Source: Methylobacter sp. (GTDB lineage Bacteria > Pseudomonadota > Gammaproteobacteria > Methylococcales > Methylomonadaceae). From it: DNA of 41,922 nt. Position numbers and translations under genes: made by a program. The notes beneath the pieces were generated by a model. That model saw only the letters and a list, made by a program, of their open reading frames with translations. It ran no database searches and was not told the DNA's origin. Where the stretch lies: positions 1 through 41,922 of the forward strand of contig JAUYMY010000084.1 in the NCBI GenBank assembly GCA_030699385.1, in the 5' to 3' direction. This document shows, piece after piece, positions 8,740 to 15,800 of this stretch (the stretch's first letter is position 1; every line of letters starts with the position of its first letter).

Positions 8740-11700
8740 CTAACCCTTAACCAACAACCGGTCTATCGTCTCAAGCAAATGCGCCATATCAATGGGCTTG
8801 GTGATGTACTCGTCAAAACCTGCCGCCCTGCCCCGTTCAATATCGCTGGGCATGGCGTTGGCACTCACCGCAATCACCGGCGTATTTTTTACCGTAGACA
8901 ACGAGCGCAACACGCTTAGCAACTGATAACCATCCATTTCCGGCAAATTAATATCGAGCAAAATGAGCTCAGGACGACACGCCGAAGCCAACTCCAAACC
9001 CAGTTCCGCAGTCGGCGCAGTAATCAGCTGCAACAACGGGTTACGACCCAGAATCTGAGCAACCAACCTAAGATTAGCCGGATTGTCCTCAATATAAAGC
9101 ACGGTATAGCGATAGGTAGTCTCTGCCACTTCATCCGCCAAGGTCGGCGCTGCGTCATTACTGACATCAATCTGCCCCGCAACCACTTCCGGCAGCTCAA
9201 GCCAAAAAGTGCTGCCTTTGCCTTCTTCACTTTCAACATTGATGATGCCGCCCATCATTTCTATCAATCGACGACTGATAGTCAAACCGATACCGGTACC
9301 TTCAATATCACTGTCTTCGGCGCCTAGCCGCGAAAATGGCTGGAACAGTTCCTGCTGCCGCGCCGCCGGAATGCCGTAGCCGGTGTCAGACACCGACAAG
9401 CGCACCAGTCCTTGCTGTGCAGCAATCTGCACCAATACGTTGCCCTGCGGACGGTTATATTTAATAGCATTCGACAGCAAATTAATCAGCACCTGTTTTA
9501 ACCGGGTACGATCAGCGCGCACCACATAATCGCCCATGACCATCTCATTAATGGAAATGTCCTGCGCCTGAGCCAGCGGCCTGACCAGCGCCAAACATTC
9601 GTTAATCAGTTCAAGGCAAGGTAAGGGCTCGATTGACAGATTGATCTTGCCCGACTCAATCTTGGACAAATCCAGCACCTCGTTAATCAATTCCAGCAAA
9701 TGGCGGCCGGCCTTCAATATTTCGTCAACATAATCGGCCTGTTCCTCCGTTATGTTGTCGTCTATTTCCAGCAACTGACCAAAGCCCAAAATGGCGTTCA
9801 TCGGGGTGCGCAATTCATGCGACATGCTGGACAAAAATTCGGACTTGGCATTATTGGCGCGCTGGGCCTCATCACGGGAATTAATCAGCGCCCGTTCGGT
9901 CTGTTTGCGCTCACTAATATCGCGCAGGATGCCGATGAAATGTTTAGTATGGTCGATTTCCATTGCTGTAACTGCCAGCTCTAACGGAAAAATACTGCCA
10001 TCTTTACGTTGCCCGGCCAATTCAACTTGCCTACCAATGATATCCGCCGTCGATTGTCCAATACTGTAGCGTGCAAGATACTGGTCATGCTGGCTACGAT
10101 AAGGTTCCGGCATTAACAAATTGATATTACGGTTAATAATTTCAGCGGCATCGTAGCCGAAAAGCTTTTCTGCAGCGGGATTAAAAGAGCTGATAGTACC
10201 TGCCGCATCGATCGTGATCACCGCATCGGCAACATTGTCGATGATGTGGTTGAAAATAACCAACCTATCCTGCTTTTCCAAAATCCTGTATTCGATCAGC
10301 TTGCGCTCAGTGATGTCCTGCACCACGCCCAACATATTCAGCGGCTTACCGTCAGCGTCGCGCACCACATCACCGCGCTCTTGCAACCAGCGCACCGTAC
10401 CGTTCGGCCAGATACAGCGAAACTCAATATTGAAGTCGACATTGTTTTGCAGACAGGCATCAATCGCATTGTTGACCCGCAGCCTATCCTCTGGGTGTAC
10501 GCCCCGAAAGAACTGCTGGTAAGACTGCTTTGAGCTTATTTCACGGTAGCCAAATAACGCGCAGACGCGTTCGGAACAAATCAGCTCGCCCGTTTTTATG
10601 TCCCAATCCCAAGTGCCTATATTGGCATACTGCTGACTACGACGCAGCCGCTCTTCGCTCTTCGCCAAGGCATCACTGGCTTCGCGGTACTCGGTGACAT
10701 CATCGGAAATGCCGATGATATGGGTAATGCGCCCGTGTTCGTCATGCACCGGTGCAATGCGCAACTCATTCCAGAAGGCGCTGCCATCCTTGCGGTAATT
10801 ACGCAGCAAAGACCTGCCTCCCCGCCCCTCGCGCAAGGCGGCACGAATTGCAGCCAATCCCGGTTGGTCAGTTTCCTTACCTTGCAATAGTCGGCAATTA
10901 CGGCCTATCACTTCATCGCGCCGATAGCCGGTGATGTGCTCAAATGCAGGATTAACGTAAATCAGCGGAAAATCGGGCTTTTCGGCATCGGCCATGCTGA
11001 TACTGCTGGAACTGGCCTCGACCGCCCGCTCCAGTAACCGCAGACGCAACTCGGCTTGCTTGATATGGGTGATGTCGGTACGGATGGAAATAAAATGATA
11101 AGGCTTCCCGCTACTATCCAGAAAAGGCACAATGCTGGTTTCCACCCAATACAAGTGCCCGTCCTTGCTGCGGTTGCACACCTCGCCCCGCCAGATATTG
11201 CCGCCCGCAACGGTGCGCCACATTTCCGCATAAAATGCCGGCGAATGTTCGGCTGATTTAACAATACGGTGAGTTTTCCCTAACAGTTCGTTGGGGCTGT
11301 AACCGCTGATCTCGCAAAAGCGGTCATTGACATAAGTGATGATGCCCCGTGCATCGGCCTCACTGACAATAGCATGGGCATCCAGCGCCTGTTGGCGGCG
11401 TTCCCGCTCATACAAGGTAGCGCGTAGCGCCTCTGCCTGTTCCCGTGTCTGACGAAAACGCCGCGCATGCAAAGCCACTGTTGCGGCCAAATGGCGTGGC
11501 TCAATCGGCTTGGTCAGGAAATGGTCACCGGCACAATTAAGTGCCAGCAATTGCTTGGACAGACAGGTCTCTGCCGACAAGTAGATAATCGGCGTCTGCG
11601 CATAGAGCTCATCATCGCGCAATATGGTCGCCAGCTCCATGCCCGAACATTCCGGCATGTACATATCCAGCACCAGTGCTTCGGCAGCAAAGCTTTTCAG

Positions 11701-12561
11701 CCTGTCGGGAACCTCTAGCGGATTGCCCACGGCCAGCACCGTCATTCCCGCCTGCTGCAACACCAGACTGTGAGCGGCCAGCTGGTCGCTGTCATCATCG
11801 ACCAGCAACACCCGAAAAGGGTCTTCCGGCATTAAGGCTACCGCATCGGAAACCACCCGCAACAAGGCATCAACCGCTACCGGTTTGGTCAGATAACAGG
11901 TAGCCCCCGCCCGATAAGCAGCAAGCTTTGCCTGTATATCCCGGCGCGAAGACATAAAAATCACCGGAAAACTGGTCAGGCTCTTATCTTTCAGCTCGGC
12001 AATAACCCGGGCGCCGGCATCATCGCCTTCGGGAAACATCATATCCATAATGACAGCAGCGGGCGTTTCAGCGGTTAAGCAAGCAGCGGCAAAAGCGCTC
12101 AGCTGATGAAACACATCAACCCGATAACCCGCTTGTTCAAGCAGCGAACTTAGCCAACCGGCCTGCTCCTGATCATCATCCACGACCATGATGTAGGGCA
12201 CTTTGCTCCGTCCTGATTCAATCTGCGGCACAAAAATGTAGCTTGGATTAATGGCCTGCGCTTCCAGTTTCGACAGTGCGCACCTTATGCTCTGCAATTG
12301 ATGTTCGTCCAATCGATCATCAACCGGCATGGCCGCGACCCGCTGCTCCAGATCACGCGCCGCCTCGGCAACTCGCATTAAACGGTGAATGCCAGCCGCT
12401 CCAACTAGGCTATGCGCGGCGCGGTGCAAGGTCTGCAGCGCCTGGTGCTGGCCGTTTTCAAGCTCAGTCAGCAGCGTTTTGAGCTGTGCTACTCGTTCCG
12501 GCAGACCAATAATGAAAGTTTCCCGCAACTGGGAAAGCGTAGCTTGAATATCATTTTCCAT
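8740..12561 (-). CDS. Large hybrid histidine kinase with N-terminal Hpt and two receivers (Hpt-REC-REC-PAS x4-HisKA-HATPase-REC)
   Basis: This is a soluble multi-step phosphorelay protein of about 1270 aa with no TM segment. In order: an Hpt domain (HRAAHSLVGAAG, His near residue 47); receiver 1 (VDDDQEQ, MDMMFPEGDD); receiver 2 (LLVDDDSDQL, LDMYMPECSG); four PAS/PAC units between about 390 and 900; HisKA (SMSHELRTPMN); HATPase_c (LLSNAIKYN, GTGIGLTISRR); and receiver 3 (YIEDNPANLRLV, LLDINLPEMDGY, TKP). The ATG at 12561 is my choice; ATG 12579 and GTG 12618 are also in frame, but the latter lies in a dispersed repeat. None of the starts has a strong ribosome site. The absence of an output domain suggests that it controls a distant regulator. 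Confidence 0.88.
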   Translation of the reverse strand: MENDIQATLSQLRETFIIGLPERVAQLKTLLTELENGQHQALQTLHRAAHSLVGAAGIHRLMRVAEAARDLEQRVAAMPVDDRLDEHQLQSIRCALSKLEAQAINPSYIFVPQIESGRSKVPYIMVVDDDQEQAGWLSSLLEQAGYRVDVFHQLSAFAAACLTAETPAAVIMDMMFPEGDDAGARVIAELKDKSLTSFPVIFMSSRRDIQAKLAAYRAGATCYLTKPVAVDALLRVVSDAVALMPEDPFRVLLVDDDSDQLAAHSLVLQQAGMTVLAVGNPLEVPDRLKSFAAEALVLDMYMPECSGMELATILRDDELYAQTPIIYLSAETCLSKQLLALNCAGDHFLTKPIEPRHLAATVALHARRFRQTREQAEALRATLYERERRQQALDAHAIVSEADARGIITYVNDRFCEISGYSPNELLGKTHRIVKSAEHSPAFYAEMWRTVAGGNIWRGEVCNRSKDGHLYWVETSIVPFLDSSGKPYHFISIRTDITHIKQAELRLRLLERAVEASSSSISMADAEKPDFPLIYVNPAFEHITGYRRDEVIGRNCRLLQGKETDQPGLAAIRAALREGRGGRSLLRNYRKDGSAFWNELRIAPVHDEHGRITHIIGISDDVTEYREASDALAKSEERLRRSQQYANIGTWDWDIKTGELICSERVCALFGYREISSKQSYQQFFRGVHPEDRLRVNNAIDACLQNNVDFNIEFRCIWPNGTVRWLQERGDVVRDADGKPLNMLGVVQDITERKLIEYRILEKQDRLVIFNHIIDNVADAVITIDAAGTISSFNPAAEKLFGYDAAEIINRNINLLMPEPYRSQHDQYLARYSIGQSTADIIGRQVELAGQRKDGSIFPLELAVTAMEIDHTKHFIGILRDISERKQTERALINSRDEAQRANNAKSEFLSSMSHELRTPMNAILGFGQLLEIDDNITEEQADYVDEILKAGRHLLELINEVLDLSKIESGKINLSIEPLPCLELINECLALVRPLAQAQDISINEMVMGDYVVRADRTRLKQVLINLLSNAIKYNRPQGNVLVQIAAQQGLVRLSVSDTGYGIPAARQQELFQPFSRLGAEDSDIEGTGIGLTISRRLIEMMGGIINVESEEGKGSTFWLELPEVVAGQIDVSNDAAPTLADEVAETTYRYTVLYIEDNPANLRLVAQILGRNPLLQLITAPTAELGLELASACRPELILLDINLPEMDGYQLLSVLRSLSTVKNTPVIAVSANAMPSDIERGRAAGFDEYITKPIDMAHLLETIDRLLVKG

Positions 12562-12590
12562 AACTGTTTTTGCCAGCATTTGAAAAGATT

Positions 12591-12660
12591 TTTTTACCAC
12601 GAAGGAGGCGAAGAGCACAAAGGAAAATAATGACTTTCGTGCTCTTCGTGGTGAATAAAA
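12591..12660. repeat. Inverted CACGAAG-type dispersed repeat
   Basis: The left arm ACCACGAAGGAGGCGAAGAG CAC is mirrored by GTGCTCTTCGTGGT on the right. This is a long imperfect hairpin, with an 8-base partial duplication in the left arm. Related CTTCGTG...CTTCGTGGT(G)AA sequences lie at about 28956-28990, 30548-30643 and 34190-34225, always between genes. Confidence 0.6.
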
Positions 12661-12695
12661 TGCTTCAGCATTGAGTTGATTTAAGTGCTCTGATG

Positions 12696-12730
12696 TAGAC
12701 CTTCCAGGTTTTAAAAACCTGGAAGATCTA
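12696..12730. terminator. 17-bp-stem hairpin downstream of lysC
   Basis: An almost perfect palindrome, TAGACCTTCCAGGTTTT and its complement around a single central A, with one mismatch. It begins 21 nt past the lysC stop on the transcript side. Both the arm and its complement end in a T/A run, so it could stop transcripts from either side. It may equally be a dispersed palindromic repeat; the flanks carry other repeats. Confidence 0.5.
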
Positions 12731-12751
12731 ACTTAATTTAACCGTCCCGCA

Positions 12752-13984
12752 TTAAGCCGGCAGCGCTTTTTCCTGATCTAATTCAAAGGCAGCATGTAAT
12801 GCCCTGACCGCCAGCTCTAAATATTTTTCATCAACCACAACCGATATTTTAATCTCGGAGGTTGAGATCATTCTGATATTGATACCTTCATCAGCTAAGG
12901 TTTTAAACATAGTGCTGGCAATGCCTGCATGGGAGCGCATACCGACACCGACAATCGATACTTTAACGATGCTGTTATCGCCGGTAACGTTTCTAGCGCC
13001 AAGTTCGGCGCAGGTTTGCTCCAGCAAGGTTTTTGCGCGCTGATAATCATTACGATGCACAGTAAAGGTAAAATCGGTGGTTTTATCGTCGGCGATATTC
13101 TGAATAATCATATCGATTTCGATATTGGCATCAGCGATAGGACCCAAAATTTTAAACGCGACACCCGGCAAATCAGGTACGCCGTTAATGGTTAATTTTG
13201 CCTCATCCCGATTGAATGCGATTCCTGAAATTAAAGCACTTTCCACTTGTGATTCCTCATAGGTAATGAGCGTGCCCTTACCTTCTGTAAATGATGATAA
13301 TACGCGTAACGCAACGTTATATTTGCCGGCAAATTCTACCGACCTGATCTGCAACACTTTTGAACCCAGACTGGCCATTTCCAGCATTTCCTCAAAAGTG
13401 ATTTTATCCAGCCGTCGGGCTTTCGGCTCGACTCTGGGATCGGTGGTATAAACGCCGTCGACATCGGTATAAATATGGCATTCGTCGGCTTTTAAGGCGG
13501 CCGCCAATGCCACCGCCGTGGTATCCGAACCGCCGCGCCCCAAGGTAGTGATATTGCCATGCTCGTCCACACCCTGAAAGCCTGCGACCACCACCACCTT
13601 GCCGTCGTTAAGATTAGCCCGAATGCGCGCGTCGTCAATCTTGCGGATACGCGCCTTGGTGTGGCTGCTGTCGGTCAGAATTTTGACCTGGCCGCCGGTA
13701 TAAGAACAGGCATCGCAGCCCAGTTCATGCAAAGCCATGCTTAATAGCGCCACCGTAACCTGCTCGCCGGTGGACAACAACACGTCCATTTCCCGCTCGT
13801 TAGGGTAAGGCTGAGTGTCTTTTGCCAAGCCAATCAGCCGATTGGTTTCACCGCTCATTGCCGAAACCACGACCACAATTTGATCGCCCAAATCGTGGGC
13901 TTGCTTAACCTTTTCGGCGACTGCTTTAATGCGCTCGACGTTTCCTACCGAGGTGCCGCCGAATTTATATACGTATAATGCCAT
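12752..13984 (-). CDS. lysC: Aspartate kinase LysC
   Basis: This enzyme phosphorylates aspartate, the first step toward lysine, methionine, threonine and diaminopimelate. The 410-aa length fits the monofunctional class with an amino-acid kinase domain and two ACT domains. Visible motifs are the start MALYVYKFGGTSVG, VVSAMSGETN, GGQVKILTDSSHTKARI and TTLGRGGSDTTAVALAAAL, then the ACT region from about residue 265 (VPDLPGVAFKILGPIADANI; VSIVGVGMRSHAGIASTMF). AAGG lies about 9 nt before the ATG. In many gammaproteobacteria lysC directly follows alaS; here an AT-rich cassette separates them. The csrA gene that often follows lysC is absent; a kinase gene takes its place. Confidence 0.96.
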   Translation of the reverse strand: MALYVYKFGGTSVGNVERIKAVAEKVKQAHDLGDQIVVVVSAMSGETNRLIGLAKDTQPYPNEREMDVLLSTGEQVTVALLSMALHELGCDACSYTGGQVKILTDSSHTKARIRKIDDARIRANLNDGKVVVVAGFQGVDEHGNITTLGRGGSDTTAVALAAALKADECHIYTDVDGVYTTDPRVEPKARRLDKITFEEMLEMASLGSKVLQIRSVEFAGKYNVALRVLSSFTEGKGTLITYEESQVESALISGIAFNRDEAKLTINGVPDLPGVAFKILGPIADANIEIDMIIQNIADDKTTDFTFTVHRNDYQRAKTLLEQTCAELGARNVTGDNSIVKVSIVGVGMRSHAGIASTMFKTLADEGINIRMISTSEIKISVVVDEKYLELAVRALHAAFELDQEKALPA

Positions 13985-14049
13985 TTAATAAAGCCTTGTA
14001 TTTTAAATATAAGATTCCATCGTTCATGCAAAAGCCTTGAATTGGGGAT

Positions 14050-14211
14050 TCAACATTGCTCGTTTAACTCATCTCTTAGATTCTGAATGTGCGTATCTAC
14101 ATTATCGATTTCACTAAAGCTTGAAAAGTCACCTTGTATTACTTTTTTTAGGTTGTTCAAACACAAAGATTTATCTATTTCGAAATCTTCTTGAGCCGAT
14201 TGTTTTACCAT
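14050..14211 (-). CDS. Small acidic ORF (53 aa) at the end of the AT-rich cassette
   Basis: The ORF runs from ATG at 14211 to TGA at 14050 and encodes a hydrophilic, acidic 53-residue peptide: it starts MVKQSAQEDFEIDKSLCLNN and ends HIQNLRDELNEQC. It would form mainly helix. I recognise no family and see no good ribosome site (AGGG lies about 20 nt upstream). It is in the same frame as the DUF6414-like gene upstream, and the 18 codons between that gene's TGA and this ATG are also open. It could therefore be a separate gene, a re-initiated product or a readthrough extension. The next gene, lysC, starts 65 nt further on. Confidence 0.45.
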   Translation of the reverse strand: MVKQSAQEDFEIDKSLCLNNLKKVIQGDFSSFSEIDNVDTHIQNLRDELNEQC

Positions 14212-14265
14212 TTCGTTGTTAAATACCACCCTAAAAACAACAAATAATGTCGTAAACGCCTTTAT

Positions 14266-15204
14266 TCATAGTTCCGTATAAAGTGCTATAGGATCAATTA
14301 TTACTTCGTTGCTTAAGCGACCTATAAACGTTTCCTCAAGATTTGTTAATTGAGTAATCACACTCATTAAAGCTTCTTTTATGGATGGAGTGCTACTTGG
14401 CTCTTTAATGCCGTCCAATTTATCCCTCTTATATTGAGTGATAATTCCAAACATAACAAAGCGGCATTCCGTCTGCCTTGAATATTTTTTAATAATCAAT
14501 TCTTCACTTTCCCTTAAGCAGTCCCTCTTCAAATTCGCAGATACCATAAAGTCAATTAATTGCATTTGTATATCTAGTTGATCTTGAAAGCCATAATCAA
14601 GAAGTAATGCAAGATTATCAAGAAATGCTTGATTTAATTGTAGACCCTGATCTTTTGCACGCTTTTCAATTGCCTTCATAACAACTTTATCTTGAGAAGC
14701 TACCTTGCTTTGTTGATTGCGATCCTTAGCATGTAATTTAGCTTTTTCTAATTGAGCATTAACTTCATTAATTTCAGTTACATTTGTAACATGCGCTAAA
14801 GCTAAACCAATGCTATTAAAGTTTTTCAATGTTCCTTTTATTAACTTCATATCATTAAAAACAACTTTTGCCGTCACCTTGATAAAAGATATAGATTCGG
14901 CTTTATTGCGCAACCCTTCAATTAGAAAACTCTCATCAACCTCTATGACTTTATCGTCATCTAACAACTTTTTCTCAAAAAGCGTATAAGAAAAATCACT
15001 CAAAATTTTTTTTTCAGTCTTTTTATCGGCTTGACGAAGAATATCACCGAGTATCCTGCCACTACTAACAGGTCCTTTTTGAGATTCGGTGTTTTCTGAT
15101 TCACTCGATTTTTCGTTAAGAACATACTCCGTGACCCCTTCAAAAATTTGAGAAGAAAGGGAATACATCTTTTCCTCATCTAAATAAATAAAATTTTTAA
15201 TCAT
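14266..15204 (-). CDS. DUF6414-like protein of unknown function
   Basis: A 312-aa soluble protein. From memory, the N-terminal pattern (MIKNFIYLDEEKMYSLSSQI FEGVTEY) matches the family NCBI calls DUF6414, whose function is unknown. The middle (about 150-210) is Lys/Glu-rich, probably coiled coil (QLEKAKLHAKDRNQQSKV). The C-terminus, SNEVIIDPIALYTEL, looks complete. I use the ATG at 15204, which overlaps the stop of the 42-aa ORF (the reading is CATGATTAA), with AAAGGGA just before it. Base composition is about one third GC by eye, against about half for alaS and lysC, so recent acquisition is likely. The gene cluster layout hints at a defence or stress cassette, which is inference only. Confidence 0.75.
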   Translation of the reverse strand: MIKNFIYLDEEKMYSLSSQIFEGVTEYVLNEKSSESENTESQKGPVSSGRILGDILRQADKKTEKKILSDFSYTLFEKKLLDDDKVIEVDESFLIEGLRNKAESISFIKVTAKVVFNDMKLIKGTLKNFNSIGLALAHVTNVTEINEVNAQLEKAKLHAKDRNQQSKVASQDKVVMKAIEKRAKDQGLQLNQAFLDNLALLLDYGFQDQLDIQMQLIDFMVSANLKRDCLRESEELIIKKYSRQTECRFVMFGIITQYKRDKLDGIKEPSSTPSIKEALMSVITQLTNLEETFIGRLSNEVIIDPIALYTEL

Positions 15205-15325
15205 GTCCCTTTCTGGATAAATAATCGTTATAGTATTTATGTCTAGTATCGACAATAGACCAAATAACAACGCTTATACCAACGATACACAGCAGTACAG
15301 TCATCGCGATTATAAAATTTGTCAT
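15197..15325 (-). CDS. 42-aa single-TM small membrane protein in the AT-rich cassette
   Basis: This short gene runs from ATG at 15325 to TAA at 15197. The peptide begins MTNFIIAMTVLLCIVGISVV, one TM helix up to about residue 25. A basic/aromatic tail follows, RHKYYNDYLSRKGHD. GGGAGACGAG lies just upstream as a ribosome site. Its ATG overlaps the stop of the 136-aa membrane protein (ATGA), and its own stop overlaps the ATG of the DUF6414-like gene. Both couplings make it very likely to be a real gene despite its size. It could anchor or regulate the DUF6414-like protein at the membrane; no family was recognised. Confidence 0.75.
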   Translation of the reverse strand: MTNFIIAMTVLLCIVGISVVIWSIVDTRHKYYNDYLSRKGHD

Positions 15326-15732
15326 GTCTCGTCTCCCGAAATATAAACAGGTATTTTTGATATTCGATCAAAAACGGAGTAGCTAATAGCAAATGACAAT
15401 GCAGCAAGAGCAATAGTGCATTTTGTCATAGCCGATATATCTACAAGTTTGTCACCAAGCAAAGTAAACGTGAATAAAACACCATAGGCGGCTATGAAAG
15501 CAATCGACACGCCATTTTGTATGGTTTTCCAATCCCGCTCCTCATCAGAAATATGTTCCATTTCATTTATAATGGAAATATGAAGCACCAGACCAAGCGC
15601 CACAAAATCCGAGGACGCTAAGAACTCTATTGTGCCACTTTTGGTAACTAGCCATGCAATACCTCGACATAGTATTGGAATTAATCCAACTAAAACAGTG
15701 TAAGCCAACCATTTGGCTTTTTTATTATTCAT
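15322..15732 (-). CDS. 136-aa four-TM membrane protein, first gene of the AT-rich cassette
   Basis: A small integral membrane protein of unknown family. Hydrophobic segments lie at about residues 9-29, 41-56, 74-95 and 103-120. A charged loop, NEMEHISDEERDWKTIQNG, lies between the second and third. The gene starts at an ATG and ends in TGA that overlaps the next ATG (ATGA), so it is the promoter-proximal member of a tightly coupled operon with the 42-aa ORF and the DUF6414-like gene. Four-TM modules beside a soluble partner are common in bacterial defence and stress cassettes, but nothing in the sequence proves such a role. Confidence 0.7.
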   Translation of the reverse strand: MNNKKAKWLAYTVLVGLIPILCRGIAWLVTKSGTIEFLASSDFVALGLVLHISIINEMEHISDEERDWKTIQNGVSIAFIAAYGVLFTFTLLGDKLVDISAMTKCTIALAALSFAISYSVFDRISKIPVYISGDET

Positions 15733-15800
15733 TTATGCCTGCTTTTAGTTTGCCAGTGAACTCTATACAATAAAACAAATAAAGACAATTAAAGTCACCT

